Notes: generated by a model not told the origin, from the sequence alone. A stretch of 42,388 nucleotides of DNA from Xylophilus sp. (GCA_009914555.1 WNDY01000040.1:1-42388); one strand, 5' to 3'. Shown: positions 15,132 through 26,216, counted from the stretch's first letter. Made by a program: numbers and translations.

Positions 15132-16763
15132 TCAGCCTCCGGCGCTCAGGCGCGGTTCGCTCACGCCGGCGGTCCGGTTGAGCTGCATGAAAGTGAGGGG
15201 GCCGACGTAGCCGTCGGACACGAGGCCCTGCGCCTGCTGGAAGCGAAGGGTGCGCTGGCGGCGCTTCTCGCCGGCGCCGGCCGCTGTTGATGCATCCTGG
15301 CTGCCGCCCTGCCAGGCGGCCAACTGGGCATCGAGCCAAGCCTCGGCCGCACTCCGGCCGGCCGGGGTCTCTGCGGACTGCGGCGGCGCGTGCCAGAGCG
15401 TGGAGAACTCGCCCCGCCATGCGAGCGCGAGGCTGGCGACGGGCAGGCGCAGGCGGTGGCCCGCGCGTTCGAGCGTGGCGATGCCGCCGTCGAGATGGCG
15501 GAGCACGACGGGCGTGCCCCGGGCACCGTCCCCGGGATAGAGCATCAGCAGCGCGGGGCGGTCCAGCCGCCGCAGCTGCGCCAGGTCCGAGGGCCGGCTG
15601 CGGTAGCACTGCAGGCCCTGCCGCGCGAGGCTGGCGCAGGCGTCGTCGCCGTCGAGCGGCCTGGCATCCCAGGCAGCGGCGAGTTCCTGCCAGGCGCCGT
15701 CCTCGTCGCGCGGCTGGCGGGCGATGAAGGCGGCCAGGTCCTGGGCGGCATCGGCCGGGGCTGGTGCAGGTGTGGGCGCGGTGCCTGGAGGATTCTTCCG
15801 GGCGACGGTTTGCGCGCTGCGTTGGGGCGGCCACAGGCCCGCCGCCCAGCCGGCGGCGCCCACGGCGGCTGCACCCACGAGCAGGCCGGCGCCCGCGGCC
15901 AGGGTCCAGCGCGGCGTGCGTGCCAGCCCGGGCGCGGCCGTGCCGGCGTCGAATACCTCGCGCGCCGCGCGCACCGCGATTGCCTCGTCGACCTGCTGCA
16001 CGCCCTGGGCATAGGCGCCGAGCAGCGCGCGGTCGCACAGCAGGTTGATGCGCCGCGGCACGCCGCGCGCGAGCGCATGGATGCGCTTGAGCGCGCGGCG
16101 GTCGAACGGCAGCGGCCCCTGCAGGCCCGCGACGGCCAAGCGGTGCGCGATGGACTGCACCGTCTCGCCGGCGCTCAGGGTATCGAGGTGGAAGCGCGCG
16201 ATCACGCGCTGCGCGAGCTGTTCCAGCGACGGGCTGCCCACCAGGGCGCGCAGCTCCGGCTGGCCGATCAGGATGATCTGCAGCAGCTTGCGCTCGCTGG
16301 TCTCCAGGTTGGTCAGCAGGCGCAGCTGCTCCAGCACGTCGAGCGACAGGTTCTGCGCCTCGTCGATGATGAGCACGCTGTTGCGCCCGGCCGCGTGGGC
16401 CTCCAGCAGGAAGGCGTTGAGCGGGTCGATGCAGTCCTTGGCCGTTTCGGCGCCCGTGGCCGCGGGCGCGTGGGCCACGCCGAACTCGTCGCAGACAGTG
16501 CGCAGCAGTTCGATGGCCGTGAGCTTGGGGTTGAAGACGTACGCGACGTTGCAGTGCGCGGGGATCTGCTCCATGAAGCAGCGGCACACGGTCGTCTTGC
16601 CGGTGCCGATCTCGCCCGTCAGCAGCACGAAGCCGCCGCCCGCGTCGAGCCCGTAGAGCAGATGCGCGAGCGCCTCGCGGTGCCGCTCGCTCATGAAAAG
16701 GTAGTGCGGGTCGGGCGCGATGGAGAACGGCGCCTGCCGCAGGCCGAAGAACCGGGCGTACAT
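15132..16763 (-). CDS. gspA: Type II secretion ATPase-like assembly factor GspA/ExeA
   Basis: The 543-residue inner-membrane protein has an AAA+ domain (about 1-265) with Walker A GEIGTGKTT (50-58) and Walker B VLIIDEAQNL (130-139). A transmembrane segment lies at about 285-305. A periplasmic region with a C39-peptidase-like part (about 340-470) and a peptidoglycan-binding domain at the C-terminus (QQAQGLVSDGYVGPLTFMQL) follow. It works with GspB to place the type II secretin. MYARFFGLRQAPFSIAPDP was chosen as start, the standard ExeA beginning. TATGCT ends 9 nt before it and there is no ribosome binding site, so it may be leaderless. Confidence 0.9.
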   Translation of the reverse strand: MYARFFGLRQAPFSIAPDPHYLFMSERHREALAHLLYGLDAGGGFVLLTGEIGTGKTTVCRCFMEQIPAHCNVAYVFNPKLTAIELLRTVCDEFGVAHAPAATGAETAKDCIDPLNAFLLEAHAAGRNSVLIIDEAQNLSLDVLEQLRLLTNLETSERKLLQIILIGQPELRALVGSPSLEQLAQRVIARFHLDTLSAGETVQSIAHRLAVAGLQGPLPFDRRALKRIHALARGVPRRINLLCDRALLGAYAQGVQQVDEAIAVRAAREVFDAGTAAPGLARTPRWTLAAGAGLLVGAAAVGAAGWAAGLWPPQRSAQTVARKNPPGTAPTPAPAPADAAQDLAAFIARQPRDEDGAWQELAAAWDARPLDGDDACASLARQGLQCYRSRPSDLAQLRRLDRPALLMLYPGDGARGTPVVLRHLDGGIATLERAGHRLRLPVASLALAWRGEFSTLWHAPPQSAETPAGRSAAEAWLDAQLAAWQGGSQDASTAAGAGEKRRQRTLRFQQAQGLVSDGYVGPLTFMQLNRTAGVSEPRLSAGG

Positions 16764-16824
16764 AAGGGCGCGAGCATAACGCCCGAACGTGACGGCCGTG
16801 GCGGCGCGCCCTGGGTGGCCAGTC

Positions 16825-16859
16825 AAAGAAAAAGCCCTCCGGCCGGGGCCGGAAGGGCT
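16825..16859 (-). terminator. Rho-independent terminator of rpmB-rpmG
   Basis: On the minus strand, AGCCCTTCCGGCC pairs with GGCCGGAGGGCT and is followed by TTTTTCTTT. It begins about 28 bp past the rpmG stop. Confidence 0.85.
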
Positions 16860-16886
16860 CTCGTGTCTTCGAAGAAGCGCGCCGAA

Positions 16887-17057
16887 TTACTTCAGCTTCA
16901 CTTCCTTGTATTCGACGTGCTTGCGAGCCTTCGGATCGAACTTCGTGATCAGAAGCTTCTCGGGCGTGGTCTTCTTGTTCTTGGTGGTGGTATAGAAGTG
17001 GCCGGTACCCGCGGTGGATTCCAGCTTGATCTTTTCGCGTCCGCCTTTAGCAGCCAT
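16887..17057 (-). CDS. rpmG: 50S ribosomal protein L33
   Basis: The 56-residue product ([20 protein letters not shown] ... EYKEVKLK) is a typical proteobacterial L33 of the large ribosomal subunit. It is the non-cysteine type, lacking a zinc ribbon. It is 22 bp downstream of rpmB in the usual rpmB-rpmG operon, with an AGGAG site, and is followed by a strong terminator. Confidence 0.97.
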   Translation of the reverse strand: MAAKGGREKIKLESTAGTGHFYTTTKNKKTTPEKLLITKFDPKARKHVEYKEVKLK

Positions 17058-17079
17058 GTCGTTCTCCTGGTGGGGCTGG

Positions 17080-17313
17080 TTACGCCTGGCCCCGTGCGCG
17101 CAGGTCTGCGAGCACGGACTCGATGCCGTTCTTGTCGATCAGGCGCAGCGCTGCGCTCGAAACACGCAGGCGCACCCAGCGGTTTTCGCTCTCGACCCAG
17201 AAACGGCGGTACTGCAGGTTCGGCAGGAACCGGCGCTTGGTCTTGTTGTTGGCGTGGGAAACGTTGTTCCCGGTCGTCGGGCCCTTGCCCGTGACTTCAC
17301 ATACGCGTGCCAT
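17080..17313 (-). CDS. rpmB: 50S ribosomal protein L28
   Basis: The 77-residue L28 starts [20 protein letters not shown] and contains [13 protein letters not shown], the family signature. It is of normal length, non-cysteine type, and the first gene of rpmB-rpmG. The longer upstream frame has no homology to L28 and was not used. Confidence 0.97.
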   Translation of the reverse strand: MARVCEVTGKGPTTGNNVSHANNKTKRRFLPNLQYRRFWVESENRWVRLRVSSAALRLIDKNGIESVLADLRARGQA

Positions 17314-17466
17314 GTGGACACTCCGATACTGATTCAACGGCCGCCACTCACGTGGGGGCCTCACCTCGCCAGATAGGGGTGGCGGTAACCCAGGTTTTCA
17401 CCGGAAGACCGGCCAGCGAGAAGCCAGCCGGATTCAGCAGAGCCAGCGAGTGTAGCAGGCTGCCGG

Positions 17467-18537
<1,071 letters not shown>

Positions 18538-18629
18538 TCAATGGCAGCCATTGTAAGAAGCGGTTGCACAATGCCGGGCGCGCGGGGCCAGGCCCGTCAG
18601 GGGCATGGGGTAAGCTCGCCGCGCACCCT

Positions 18630-20960
18630 ATGACCTATTCCCTGAACACCCTCAATTCCTCGACGGCGGCCAAGGGCGGCCCGCGCGGAGCCGCCGGCCG
18701 TTTCGCCCACGAGATCGGGCTGGTGGTCGGTCTGCTGGCGCTCGTGTTCTGGCTGCTGTCGCTGCTCAGCTACTCTCCGCAGGACGCGGCCTGGTCCACC
18801 TCGGGCGTCGGTGCCGCCGCGCGCAACTGGGGCGGCCGGCTCGGCGCCTGGCTGGCCGACGGCAGCTACTTCCTGCTCGGATTCTCGGTCTGGTGGGCCG
18901 TCGCCGGCGCGGTCTGCGCCTGGCTGCGCTCGCTGGCGCGCTGGATGCGCGCCGGCGAGCCCGGCGCGGTGACTGGCCTGCTGCCGCCGCGGGCGGCCTT
19001 CTGGGGCGGCCTCGCGCTGCTGCTGGTCGCGAGCACGGCGCTGGAATGGTCGCGCCTGTACCGCTTCGAGCGCTGGCTGCCGGGCCACGGCGGCGGTGTG
19101 CTCGGCTACCTGACCGGGCCGGCCGGCGTGCAGTGGCTGGGCTTCACCGGCTCGGGCCTGCTGGGCATCATGGGCGTGGTGCTCGGCGTGTCGCTGGTGT
19201 TCCGCTTCTCCTGGGGCCACCTGGCCGAGCGCCTGGGCGCGCGGCTGGTCGGCCTGGTCGAATGGCGGCGCGAGAAGCGCGAAATCGCCAAGGACGTGGC
19301 CGTGGGCAAGCGCGCCGCGCGCGAGCGCGAGGCCGTGCTGGAGGAGGAGCGCCACGAGGCCGAGGAGCATCCTCCTGTGCCGGTGCAGATCATCGAGCCG
19401 GTGTTGGTCGATGTACCCCGCAGCGAACGCGTGGTCAAGGAGCGCCAGAAGCCGCTCTTCACCGAGCTGCCGGACAGCCCGCTGCCGCAGATCGACCTGC
19501 TCGACGGAGCGCAGGCGCGGCAGGAGACCGTCTCGCCCGAGACGCTGGAGATGACCAGCCGCCTGATCGAGAAGAAGCTCAAGGACTTCGGTGTCGAGGT
19601 GCGCATCGTCGCGGCTTCGCCCGGGCCGGTCATCACCCGCTACGAGGTCGAGCCGGCCACCGGCGTGAAGGGCTCGCAGGTGGTCAACCTGGCCAAGGAC
19701 CTGGCGCGCTCGCTGTCGCTCGTCTCGATCCGCGTGGTGGAGACCATTCCGGGCCGGAACACGATGGCGCTCGAACTGCCGAACGCCAAGCGCCAGACCA
19801 TCCGCCTCTCCGAAATCCTCGGCTCGCAGGTCTACCACGAGGCCAAGTCGATGCTCACGATGGGCCTGGGCAAGGACATCGTCGGCAAGCCGGTCGTGGC
19901 CGACCTGGCCAAGATGCCGCACGTGCTCGTGGCCGGCACGACCGGCTCGGGCAAGTCGGTCGGCATCAACGCGATGATCCTGAGCCTGCTCTACAAGGCC
20001 GAGGCGCGCGACGTGCGCCTCTTGATGATCGATCCGAAGATGCTCGAAATGTCGGTCTACGAAGGCATTCCGCACCTGCTCGCGCCGGTGGTCACCGACA
20101 TGAAGCAGGCCGCGCACGGCCTCAACTGGTGTGTGGCCGAGATGGAGCGCCGCTACAAGCTCATGAGCAAGCTCGGCGTGCGCAACCTCGCGGGCTACAA
20201 CACCAAGATCGACGAGGCCAAGGCGCGCGAGGAGTTTATCTACAACCCGTTCAGCCTCACGCCCGAGGAGCCCGAGCCGCTGCAGCGGCTGCCGCACATC
20301 GTGGTCGTGATCGACGAGCTGGCCGACCTGATGATGGTCGTGGGCAAGAAGATCGAGGAGCTGATCGCGCGCCTGGCGCAGAAGGCGCGTGCCGCCGGCA
20401 TCCACCTGATCCTGGCGACCCAGCGGCCCAGCGTGGACGTGATCACCGGCCTCATCAAGGCCAACATCCCGACGCGCATCGCGTTCCAGGTCAGCAGCAA
20501 GATCGACAGCCGCACCATTCTCGACCAGATGGGCGCCGAGGCGCTGCTCGGCATGGGCGACATGCTCTACATGGCCAGCGGCACCGGGCTGCCGGTGCGG
20601 GTGCACGGCGCCTTCGTCTCCGACGAGGAGGTGCACCGCGTCGTCAGCTACCTCAAGGAGCAGGGCGGCGAGCCCGACTACATCGAGGGCGTGCTCGAAG
20701 GCGGCACGGTCGATGGCGAGGACGGCGGCGCGTTCGGCGAAGGCGGTGGCGAGGGCGGCGAGAAGGACCCGATGTACGACCAGGCCGTCGAGATCGTGCT
20801 CAAGAACCGCAAGGCCAGCATCTCGCTGGTGCAGCGCCACCTGAAGATCGGTTACAACCGCGCGGCGCGCCTCGTCGAGGATATGGAAAAGGCCGGCCTG
20901 GTCAGCGCGATGAGCGGCGACGGCAAGCGCGACATCCTGGTGCCGGCCCGCGCCGAATGA
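18630..20960 (+). CDS. ftsK: DNA translocase FtsK
   Basis: FtsK pumps DNA at the division septum and activates XerCD at dif. The 776-residue protein has four N-terminal transmembrane segments within about residues 25-205. A shorter-than-E. coli linker follows, then the alpha and beta motor domains with Walker [13 protein letters not shown] (about 435-446) and Walker B-type [12 protein letters not shown]. The C-terminal gamma winged helix ([20 protein letters not shown] ... [14 protein letters not shown]) recognises KOPS sites. An acidic Gly-rich spacer joins the motor to gamma. The start was placed at [11 protein letters not shown] just before the first membrane segment. Its stop overlaps the lolA start. 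Confidence 0.95.
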   Translation: MTYSLNTLNSSTAAKGGPRGAAGRFAHEIGLVVGLLALVFWLLSLLSYSPQDAAWSTSGVGAAARNWGGRLGAWLADGSYFLLGFSVWWAVAGAVCAWLRSLARWMRAGEPGAVTGLLPPRAAFWGGLALLLVASTALEWSRLYRFERWLPGHGGGVLGYLTGPAGVQWLGFTGSGLLGIMGVVLGVSLVFRFSWGHLAERLGARLVGLVEWRREKREIAKDVAVGKRAAREREAVLEEERHEAEEHPPVPVQIIEPVLVDVPRSERVVKERQKPLFTELPDSPLPQIDLLDGAQARQETVSPETLEMTSRLIEKKLKDFGVEVRIVAASPGPVITRYEVEPATGVKGSQVVNLAKDLARSLSLVSIRVVETIPGRNTMALELPNAKRQTIRLSEILGSQVYHEAKSMLTMGLGKDIVGKPVVADLAKMPHVLVAGTTGSGKSVGINAMILSLLYKAEARDVRLLMIDPKMLEMSVYEGIPHLLAPVVTDMKQAAHGLNWCVAEMERRYKLMSKLGVRNLAGYNTKIDEAKAREEFIYNPFSLTPEEPEPLQRLPHIVVVIDELADLMMVVGKKIEELIARLAQKARAAGIHLILATQRPSVDVITGLIKANIPTRIAFQVSSKIDSRTILDQMGAEALLGMGDMLYMASGTGLPVRVHGAFVSDEEVHRVVSYLKEQGGEPDYIEGVLEGGTVDGEDGGAFGEGGGEGGEKDPMYDQAVEIVLKNRKASISLVQRHLKIGYNRAARLVEDMEKAGLVSAMSGDGKRDILVPARAE

Positions 20961-21619
20961 TTCCTTCCTCCATCCGACCCATGACGCTTTCCCGCATCGC
21001 CGCCGCGCTGGCCCTGGCCGGCGCCGCCTTCGCGGCCCAGGCCGACGGCCTCGCGAGCCTCGACCGCTTCCTGCAATCCACCCGCAGCGGCCGCGCCGAC
21101 TTTACCCAGACGGTGACTTCGCCGCCCAGGGACGGCCAGGCCGCGCGCACCCGCAACTCCAGCGGCACCTTCGAATTCCAGCGGCCCGGCCGCTTCCGCT
21201 TCGTCTACACCAGGCCGTTCGCCCAGACCATCGTGGCCGACGGCCGATCGCTGTGGCTCTACGACGCCGACCTCAACCAGGTGACCGAGCGCCCGCAGTC
21301 GCAGGCGCTCGGCGCCACGCCGGCGGCGCTGCTCGCGGCCACGCCGGACCTGAAGTCGCTCCAGGCCGACTTCACGCTCGAAGCCGCGCCGGACGCCGAC
21401 GGCCTGCAGTGGGTGCTGGCCACGCCCAAGGCCCGGGATGGCCAGCTGCAGAGCGTGAAGGTGGGCTTTCGCGGCGACACGCTGGCCGCGCTCGACATGC
21501 GCGACAACTTCGGACAGCGCTCGCTGATCCGCTTCGAGAATGTGCAGGCCAATCTGGCGCTGCCGCCCGCGACCTTCACCTTCAAACCGCCGGCTGGCGC
21601 CGACGTAGTGAAGCAGTAG
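20957..21619 (+). CDS. lolA: Outer-membrane lipoprotein carrier LolA
   Basis: LolA is the periplasmic chaperone that carries lipoproteins from LolCDE to LolB. The product is about 220 residues with a signal peptide ending near AFAAQA-DG, then FDRF-like [39 protein letters not shown] and [14 protein letters not shown], all typical of LolA. The ATG at 20957 overlaps the ftsK stop (ATGA) and suggests translational coupling. An alternative ATG at 20981 gives a signal peptide of more usual length. The stop is the first part of a 61-bp intergenic element. Confidence 0.92.
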   Translation: MIPSSIRPMTLSRIAAALALAGAAFAAQADGLASLDRFLQSTRSGRADFTQTVTSPPRDGQAARTRNSSGTFEFQRPGRFRFVYTRPFAQTIVADGRSLWLYDADLNQVTERPQSQALGATPAALLAATPDLKSLQADFTLEAAPDADGLQWVLATPKARDGQLQSVKVGFRGDTLAALDMRDNFGQRSLIRFENVQANLALPPATFTFKPPAGADVVKQ

Positions 21620-21679
21620 GGGTATCCCGCTCAAGCGCTTGTACCACAGGCGCTGTCGGCCTATGCCGTATGGGGTATC
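21619..21679 (+). repeat. 61-bp intergenic element, copy 3
   Basis: It starts GGGGTATCCCGC with its first G being the last base of the lolA stop, and ends GGGGTATC. The heptamer starts are 53 bp apart. The internal palindrome CAAGCGCTTG carries the GCGC core at positions 17-20. The remaining 222 bp up to the TRAP gene contain nothing I can identify. Confidence 0.7.
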
Positions 21680-21901
21680 TGTGCCGCCTTCCTGGGCGGC
21701 TGCGCCATGCTTGCAGAAGGCTGAAGCCTCGCCTTCCCGCCGCCGTTTTGCAGGGAAAACCCGCGACGGCCCGCAAACCCCGATTTCTACAATCGTTTAC
21801 GCCTCGGGCGGCGGTGCGATGGCGCTGCCGCGCAGCCGGGCGGGGAGGGACGGCGAGGCCGGCTCCATCGCGTGATCAACAAACATGGAGTCAAGCACAC
21901 C

Positions 21902-22987
21902 ATGGATCGTCGTTCCATCATCAAGCACGCAGGCCTCGCCGGCGTGCTGGCCGCCGGGGCTGCACCAGCCGTGCATGCGCAGGGCGCCTCGGTGCGCTGG
22001 CGCCTGGCGTCGAGCTTTCCGAAGCCGCTCGACACCATCTACGGCGGCGCCGAGGTGTTCGCCAAGAAGGTCGGCGAGCTCACCGGCGGCAAGTTCCAGA
22101 TCAGCGTGCATGCGGTCGGCGAACTGATGCCTGCGCTCGGCGTGGTCGACGGCGTGCAGCAGGGCTCGGTCGAGGCCGGCCACACCGCGGGCTACTACTT
22201 CTTCGGCAAGAACGAGACGTTCGCGATCGGCGCGGCGATTTCGTTCGGAATGAACACCCGCCAGCTCAACGCCTGGTGGTTCGAGGGCAACGGCAAGAAG
22301 CTCACGCGCGAGTTCTATGCCAAGTACGGCATCGTGGATTTCGCCTGCGGCGACACCGGCGCGCAGATGGGCGGCTGGTTCCGCAAGGAGGTCAAGGGCG
22401 TCGAGGACTTCAAGGGCCTGAAGTTCCGCATCGGCGGCTTCGCCGGCCGCGTGATCGAGCGCCTGGGCGCGGTGCCGCAGAACATCCCGGGCGGCGAGAT
22501 CTACCAGGCGCTGGAAAAAGGCACGATCGACGCGGCCGAATGGATCGGCCCCTACGACGACCAGAAGCTCGGCTTCAACAAGGTGGCGCCGTACTACTAC
22601 TACCCCGGCTGGTGGGAGGGCACGCTGCAGCTCGACCTGCTGGTCAACCAGAAAGCCTACGACGCGCTGTCGGCCGAGTACAAGGCCGTGATCGACGCCG
22701 CGACGGCCTATGCGCACATCGACATGCAGACCAAGTACGACGCGCGCAACCCGACCGCGCTCAAGCAGCTCGTGGGCGCCAAGACCAAGGTGCTGCCGTT
22801 CCCGAAGACGGTGCTCGACGCCTCGTTCAAGGCCGCGATGGAGATCTATGCCGAGCTCGACGGCAAGAACCCCGACTGGAAGAAGATCTACGACGACTAC
22901 AAGGCGTTCCAGAAGGACCAGATCCTCTGGTCGCGCTTCGCCGAAGGCCGGTTCGACAGCTTCATCCAGTCGGTCAAGCTGCCCTGA
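21902..22987 (+). CDS. TRAP transporter substrate-binding protein (DctP family)
   Basis: The 361-residue periplasmic solute-binding protein begins with a twin-arginine-like signal (MDRRSIIKHAGLAGVLAAG, cleavage near AVHA-QG). It carries DctP-family features: RWRLASSFPKPLDTIYGGAE, the ligand-carboxylate arginine region GLKFRIGGFAGRV and GEIYQALEKGTIDAAEWIGP. The combination resembles TakP-like 2-oxo-acid binders. A GGAG site lies about 12 nt upstream. No dctQ or dctM is adjacent, so the permease partners must be elsewhere. The gene ends just before a 61-bp intergenic element. Confidence 0.9.
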   Translation: MDRRSIIKHAGLAGVLAAGAAPAVHAQGASVRWRLASSFPKPLDTIYGGAEVFAKKVGELTGGKFQISVHAVGELMPALGVVDGVQQGSVEAGHTAGYYFFGKNETFAIGAAISFGMNTRQLNAWWFEGNGKKLTREFYAKYGIVDFACGDTGAQMGGWFRKEVKGVEDFKGLKFRIGGFAGRVIERLGAVPQNIPGGEIYQALEKGTIDAAEWIGPYDDQKLGFNKVAPYYYYPGWWEGTLQLDLLVNQKAYDALSAEYKAVIDAATAYAHIDMQTKYDARNPTALKQLVGAKTKVLPFPKTVLDASFKAAMEIYAELDGKNPDWKKIYDDYKAFQKDQILWSRFAEGRFDSFIQSVKLP

Positions 22988-22990
22988 AAA

Positions 22991-23051
22991 GATACAGGGC
23001 AGGGTAGGGGCTTGGAGCAGGCATGTTCCAAGCGCTCTGGGCGGATACTCC
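22991..23051 (-). repeat. 61-bp intergenic element, copy 4
   Basis: Read on the minus strand it starts GGAGTATCCGCC and ends CCTGTATC (a degenerate second heptamer). The TAT triplets are 53 bp apart. Inside are AGCGCTTG at the same position as copies 3 and 5 and a stem GCTTGGA / TCCAAGC. It fills the convergent gap between the TRAP gene and the oxidase operon. Confidence 0.65.
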
Positions 23052-23061
23052 TCCCCACTCG

Positions 23062-23871
23062 TTATTTTTCCTCGCCGGCGCTCGCCTTGCGCGCGTAGAA
23101 GGCTGCGACCTCGGCGATCTCCTGGTCGGTCATCGCGCGGGCCACGTTGCGCATCTGGGCTTCGCCGTCGTTGCGCCGCGCGCCGCTGCGGAACGCCTGG
23201 AGCTGCTGCACCAGGTAGTGGGCCGGCATGCCTTCGAGCCACGGCGCGCCGAACTTCTGGTCGATGCCGCCGTGGCAGGAGATGCAGGGCGCGATGTTGC
23301 GCAGCGGCGCACCCACGCGCACGAGGGCGGGCAGCGATTCGTCATAGGTGGTGGGCGCGGTGCGGGCCTTGGGCAGATAGGCGTAGTAGGCCGCGAGGTC
23401 GGCGATGTCCTGCTCCGACAGGCCGCGCGCCAGCGCCTCCATGACGGCGCTGCGGCGGTGGCCGCTGCGGTAGTCCATCAACTGCTTGACGATGACCTCG
23501 GGGTACTGGCCGGCGAGGTTTGGCGCATCGGAGGCGCTCAGGCCGCGCGCGCCGTGGCACATGGTGCAGTTGAGCGCCAGCGTGCCGCCGCGGCCGACCG
23601 ACGCCGCCGGCGGCGCGGCCGCCATCGACCGCGCGAGCACGACCTCGGTGGTGGCCGGGCCGGTCTTGACCGCCGACGCTCCGCCCCAGCTCGACGGCAG
23701 GCCGGCCGTGCGGCAGATGCTGTCCCACAGCCCCTGCGCGGTGAAGTCGCTCTTGACCGCGGGCAGCAGCACGAAGCCGGCCAGCACCGACAGCACGGTC
23801 AGCGCCACGAGCCCGCCAACGCTCCAGCGCACCCACGGGTTCGACCAGGCATGTGGACGCTGCGGCGACAT
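23062..23871 (-). CDS. Diheme c4-type cytochrome c, last gene of oxidase operon
   Basis: The 269-residue product has an N-terminal membrane anchor (about 18-36) and two CxxCH heme-attachment sites, CTMCH (102-106) and CISCH (196-200). Each is followed by c4-like sequence (NLAGQYPEVIVKQLMDYRSG and WLEGMPAHYLVQQLQAFRSG). It is a likely periplasmic electron donor to the oxidase. The duplicated domain pattern is clear. Its start overlaps the stop of the subunit I gene by an ATGA, so it is translationally coupled as the sixth gene of the operon. Confidence 0.88.
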   Translation of the reverse strand: MSPQRPHAWSNPWVRWSVGGLVALTVLSVLAGFVLLPAVKSDFTAQGLWDSICRTAGLPSSWGGASAVKTGPATTEVVLARSMAAAPPAASVGRGGTLALNCTMCHGARGLSASDAPNLAGQYPEVIVKQLMDYRSGHRRSAVMEALARGLSEQDIADLAAYYAYLPKARTAPTTYDESLPALVRVGAPLRNIAPCISCHGGIDQKFGAPWLEGMPAHYLVQQLQAFRSGARRNDGEAQMRNVARAMTDQEIAEVAAFYARKASAGEEK

Positions 23872-25493
23872 CACCGGCTCCCGATCGGAATGACCGGCAC
23901 GTAGGCTTCCTTGAGGACCGCGAGCTGCGCGATCGGATAGCCGTAGTTCACGACCGTCAGGCCGATCATCATCGCCACCCAGAGGCCGAAGCCGTTGAGC
24001 GCGGCCGGCGTGTGCGCGCCCGGATGGGCCGCGCGGCTGAAGGTGAATGCCGGCACCGGCGCGCCCGGCGGCCCGCGGCGCGCCCGCGCCAGCGTCCAGA
24101 CCAGCAGGATGCCCGAGGCCAGCAGCACGAAGCCGCCGAGCGCCGACACGGTGACCGTCCAGGCCTGCGGATGGATGTCGGGATGGGTGTAGTCGTAGTA
24201 CGCCATGCGCCGCGGCATGCCGAGCAGGCCGACGAGGTGCCACGGCAGCGACAGCACCATCATGCCGACGAACCACAGCCAGACCTGGATCTTGACGAGC
24301 CGCTCGGAGGGCCGCGCGCCGGTGAGCTGCGGCCAGAGCTCGTAGGCGGCCATGAAGTACATGAGCACGATGGCGCCCGCGAAGATCAGGTGGAAGTGGC
24401 CGGTGACCCACTGCGTGTTGTGCACCGTCTCGTTGAGCTGGTAGCTCATGTTGATGATGCCGCCGGCGCCGCCGAAGCCCAGCATGATGAACGAGAAGGC
24501 GACGGCCAGCATCATCGGCCGGTCCCACGGCAGTACCTTGACCCAGGCGAAGAGGCCCTGGCCGCCGCGCAGCCGCCCGGCGATCTCGACCGACGCGACG
24601 ATCGTGAACACGGTCAGCAGCGTGGGCACCGACACCATCGCCGTCATCGCCGCGTGCACGAACTTGAAGCCCGCGCCGACCTGCGGGTCGGCGAACAGGT
24701 GGTGGATGCCGATCGGCATCGAGAACACGAGGAACAGCACGAAGGCCACGCGCCCCATCGTGTCGCTGTAGAGCCGCCCGCCGATGGCCCGCGGCACCAG
24801 CGTGTAGAACACGATGTAGGTCGGCATCAGCCAGAAGTAGACGATGGCGTGCAGCGTCCATGAGAAGAACACCCGCGCCAGCCCGGCGTTGATCGTGTCG
24901 GTGAGGCCGAGCGAGGCCGGCAGGATCAGCACCAGCACCTCGATGGCCGCGCCGAGCGAGGTCCAGGCCCAGAGGTAGGCGCCGGCCACGTTGCCGAACA
25001 TGGCCAGCGGCACCGCCTCGCCCGGATGCTCCTTCTTCCAGGCGCGCAGGTTGACCGACATCAGCGCGACCCAGACCCACGAGCCGACCACGACCAGCAC
25101 CACGCCGAGGTAGTAGAACGGGCTCGCGAGCATCGGCGGGTAGAAGGTATAGAGCACCGAGGCCTTGCCGACGGCCATCGTCACCGCCGCGAGCGCAGTG
25201 CCGGCGATGACCAGCCAGAAGCCGGCCCAGGCCCAGCGCAGGCCGATCAGCGGCCGCTTGAGCGCCAGCTCGCTGACCGCATAGCCGAAGCCCATCGCCA
25301 CGAGCGTCGGCAGCACGTAGGCCATCACGGTGCCGTGCGCGGTGACCGAGCGGTAGTAGTGCTCGGGGTTGTTGAACCAGGTCGCCAGCGGGCTGCGGAT
25401 GTACATCTGCCAGGCGCCGAGCACCAGCGCGCCGAGGAAGGCGACGAAGGCGACCCAGAAGTGGGCGAGGACCAGCCTCCTAGCGAGGAACAC
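23871..25493 (-). CDS. B-type (ba3-like) cytochrome c oxidase subunit I
   Basis: This is the catalytic heme-copper subunit that reduces O2 to water in the inner membrane. The 540-residue protein has about 13 hydrophobic segments and the expected metal ligands: His53 for low-spin heme (TAHGTVMAYVLP), CuB ligands His215 and His264-His265, the His-Tyr cross-link pair in LHAIVYFWLMP (His215, Tyr219), and heme ligands His366 and His368 (GHFHLIF). The HAIVYFWLMP version is typical of the B family (ba3/cbaA), not of aa3 or cbb3 enzymes. Its start overlaps the end of subunit II by 14 bp. Confidence 0.92.
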   Translation of the reverse strand: MFLARRLVLAHFWVAFVAFLGALVLGAWQMYIRSPLATWFNNPEHYYRSVTAHGTVMAYVLPTLVAMGFGYAVSELALKRPLIGLRWAWAGFWLVIAGTALAAVTMAVGKASVLYTFYPPMLASPFYYLGVVLVVVGSWVWVALMSVNLRAWKKEHPGEAVPLAMFGNVAGAYLWAWTSLGAAIEVLVLILPASLGLTDTINAGLARVFFSWTLHAIVYFWLMPTYIVFYTLVPRAIGGRLYSDTMGRVAFVLFLVFSMPIGIHHLFADPQVGAGFKFVHAAMTAMVSVPTLLTVFTIVASVEIAGRLRGGQGLFAWVKVLPWDRPMMLAVAFSFIMLGFGGAGGIINMSYQLNETVHNTQWVTGHFHLIFAGAIVLMYFMAAYELWPQLTGARPSERLVKIQVWLWFVGMMVLSLPWHLVGLLGMPRRMAYYDYTHPDIHPQAWTVTVSALGGFVLLASGILLVWTLARARRGPPGAPVPAFTFSRAAHPGAHTPAALNGFGLWVAMMIGLTVVNYGYPIAQLAVLKEAYVPVIPIGSR

Positions 25494-26049
25494 AGCTCAT
25501 CCTTTCCCCGGGCTGCGCCCTGGCGAGGAATTCTTCGCGCGGCAGCACCTGCACGCGCGCCCACATGGCCTCGTGGCCGGTGCCGCAGTATTCGTGGCAG
25601 GGCATGAGCTGCTCGCCGGTGGTGCGGAACGACGTGGTGAACGTGGCCACGAAGCCCGGGATCAGCATCGTGTTGGCATTGGTGCGGCCGACGATGAAGC
25701 CGTGGATCGCGTCGGTGGCCGTGCCGCGGAAGGTCACTGGCGTGTCGGCCGGCACGACGATGCACTGCGGCTGGAAGGAATACTGCTGCGCGATGAGCCG
25801 CACCGTCACCTTGCCGTCGTCGTCGACCGCGGTGCCGAGGTTGCTCTCGACGAATTCGCCCTTCAGGTGCAGCGTGTTGATGTCGACCGTCTCCACGCGC
25901 GAGGGCGGCATCGCCGCCCAGTGCAGGCCGGTGACCACCATCATGAGCACGAGCACGGCGATGATCGCGGCGACGATCAGCGCCCAGCGCCGCTCGGCCG
26001 CGACGGCGACCGCTTCGGCATCGTGGGTGGGTGGCAGCGCGGCGCTCAC
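25480..26049 (-). CDS. Cytochrome c oxidase subunit II (CuA)
   Basis: The 189-residue product has one N-terminal transmembrane helix (about 22-43) and a periplasmic cupredoxin domain. The full CuA site is present: His116 in ATDAIHGF and CHEYCGTGHEAM with Cys151, Glu153, Cys155, His159 and Met162. It accepts electrons from cytochrome c and passes them to subunit I. The GTG start at 26049 overlaps the stop of the small upstream gene (GTGA). The small size and single helix match B-family subunit II. Confidence 0.9.
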   Translation of the reverse strand: MSAALPPTHDAEAVAVAAERRWALIVAAIIAVLVLMMVVTGLHWAAMPPSRVETVDINTLHLKGEFVESNLGTAVDDDGKVTVRLIAQQYSFQPQCIVVPADTPVTFRGTATDAIHGFIVGRTNANTMLIPGFVATFTTSFRTTGEQLMPCHEYCGTGHEAMWARVQVLPREEFLARAQPGERMSCVPR

Positions 26050-26216
26050 TGCACGGCTCCGCGCGGCAGGTAGGCCGCGAAGTAGAAGATGAAGTAGATC
26101 GCGACGACGATCGCGGTGGCCACGCCGGCGACGGCGAACGCGCCCAGCGGGCCGCGGCGCACGATCTCCTCGACGCAGCGGTCTTCTTCCTCGGTATCGG
26201 ACGGTGTCGTGCTCAT
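26046..26216 (-). CDS. Small single-helix membrane protein of the oxidase operon
   Basis: The 56-residue product has an acidic N-terminus (MSTTPSDTEEEDRCVEE) and one transmembrane helix (about 25-50). It lies between the triheme cytochrome and subunit II and overlaps both by 4 bp. By position and shape it resembles the single-helix accessory subunits (CbaD/subunit IIa-like) of ba3 oxidases. There is no motif that would prove this. Confidence 0.75.
   Translation of the reverse strand: MSTTPSDTEEEDRCVEEIVRRGPLGAFAVAGVATAIVVAIYFIFYFAAYLPRGAVQ

Noticed and set aside
13966..16587. An 873-codon open frame on the minus strand, antisense to the MocR-type gene and overlapping gspB-gspA
   Set aside because: It is Arg/Ala/Pro-rich shadow sequence of GC-rich genes in other frames; the genes in the proper frames have full family motifs.
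21902..22987. A functional pairing of this TRAP binding protein with the dctM fragment at 442-1232
   Set aside because: They are about 20 kb apart with many unrelated genes between, and dctM is truncated.
23853..24863. A 336-codon plus-strand open frame antisense to oxidase subunit I
   Set aside because: It is an Arg/His-rich shadow; the minus strand encodes a complete, motif-rich membrane subunit.
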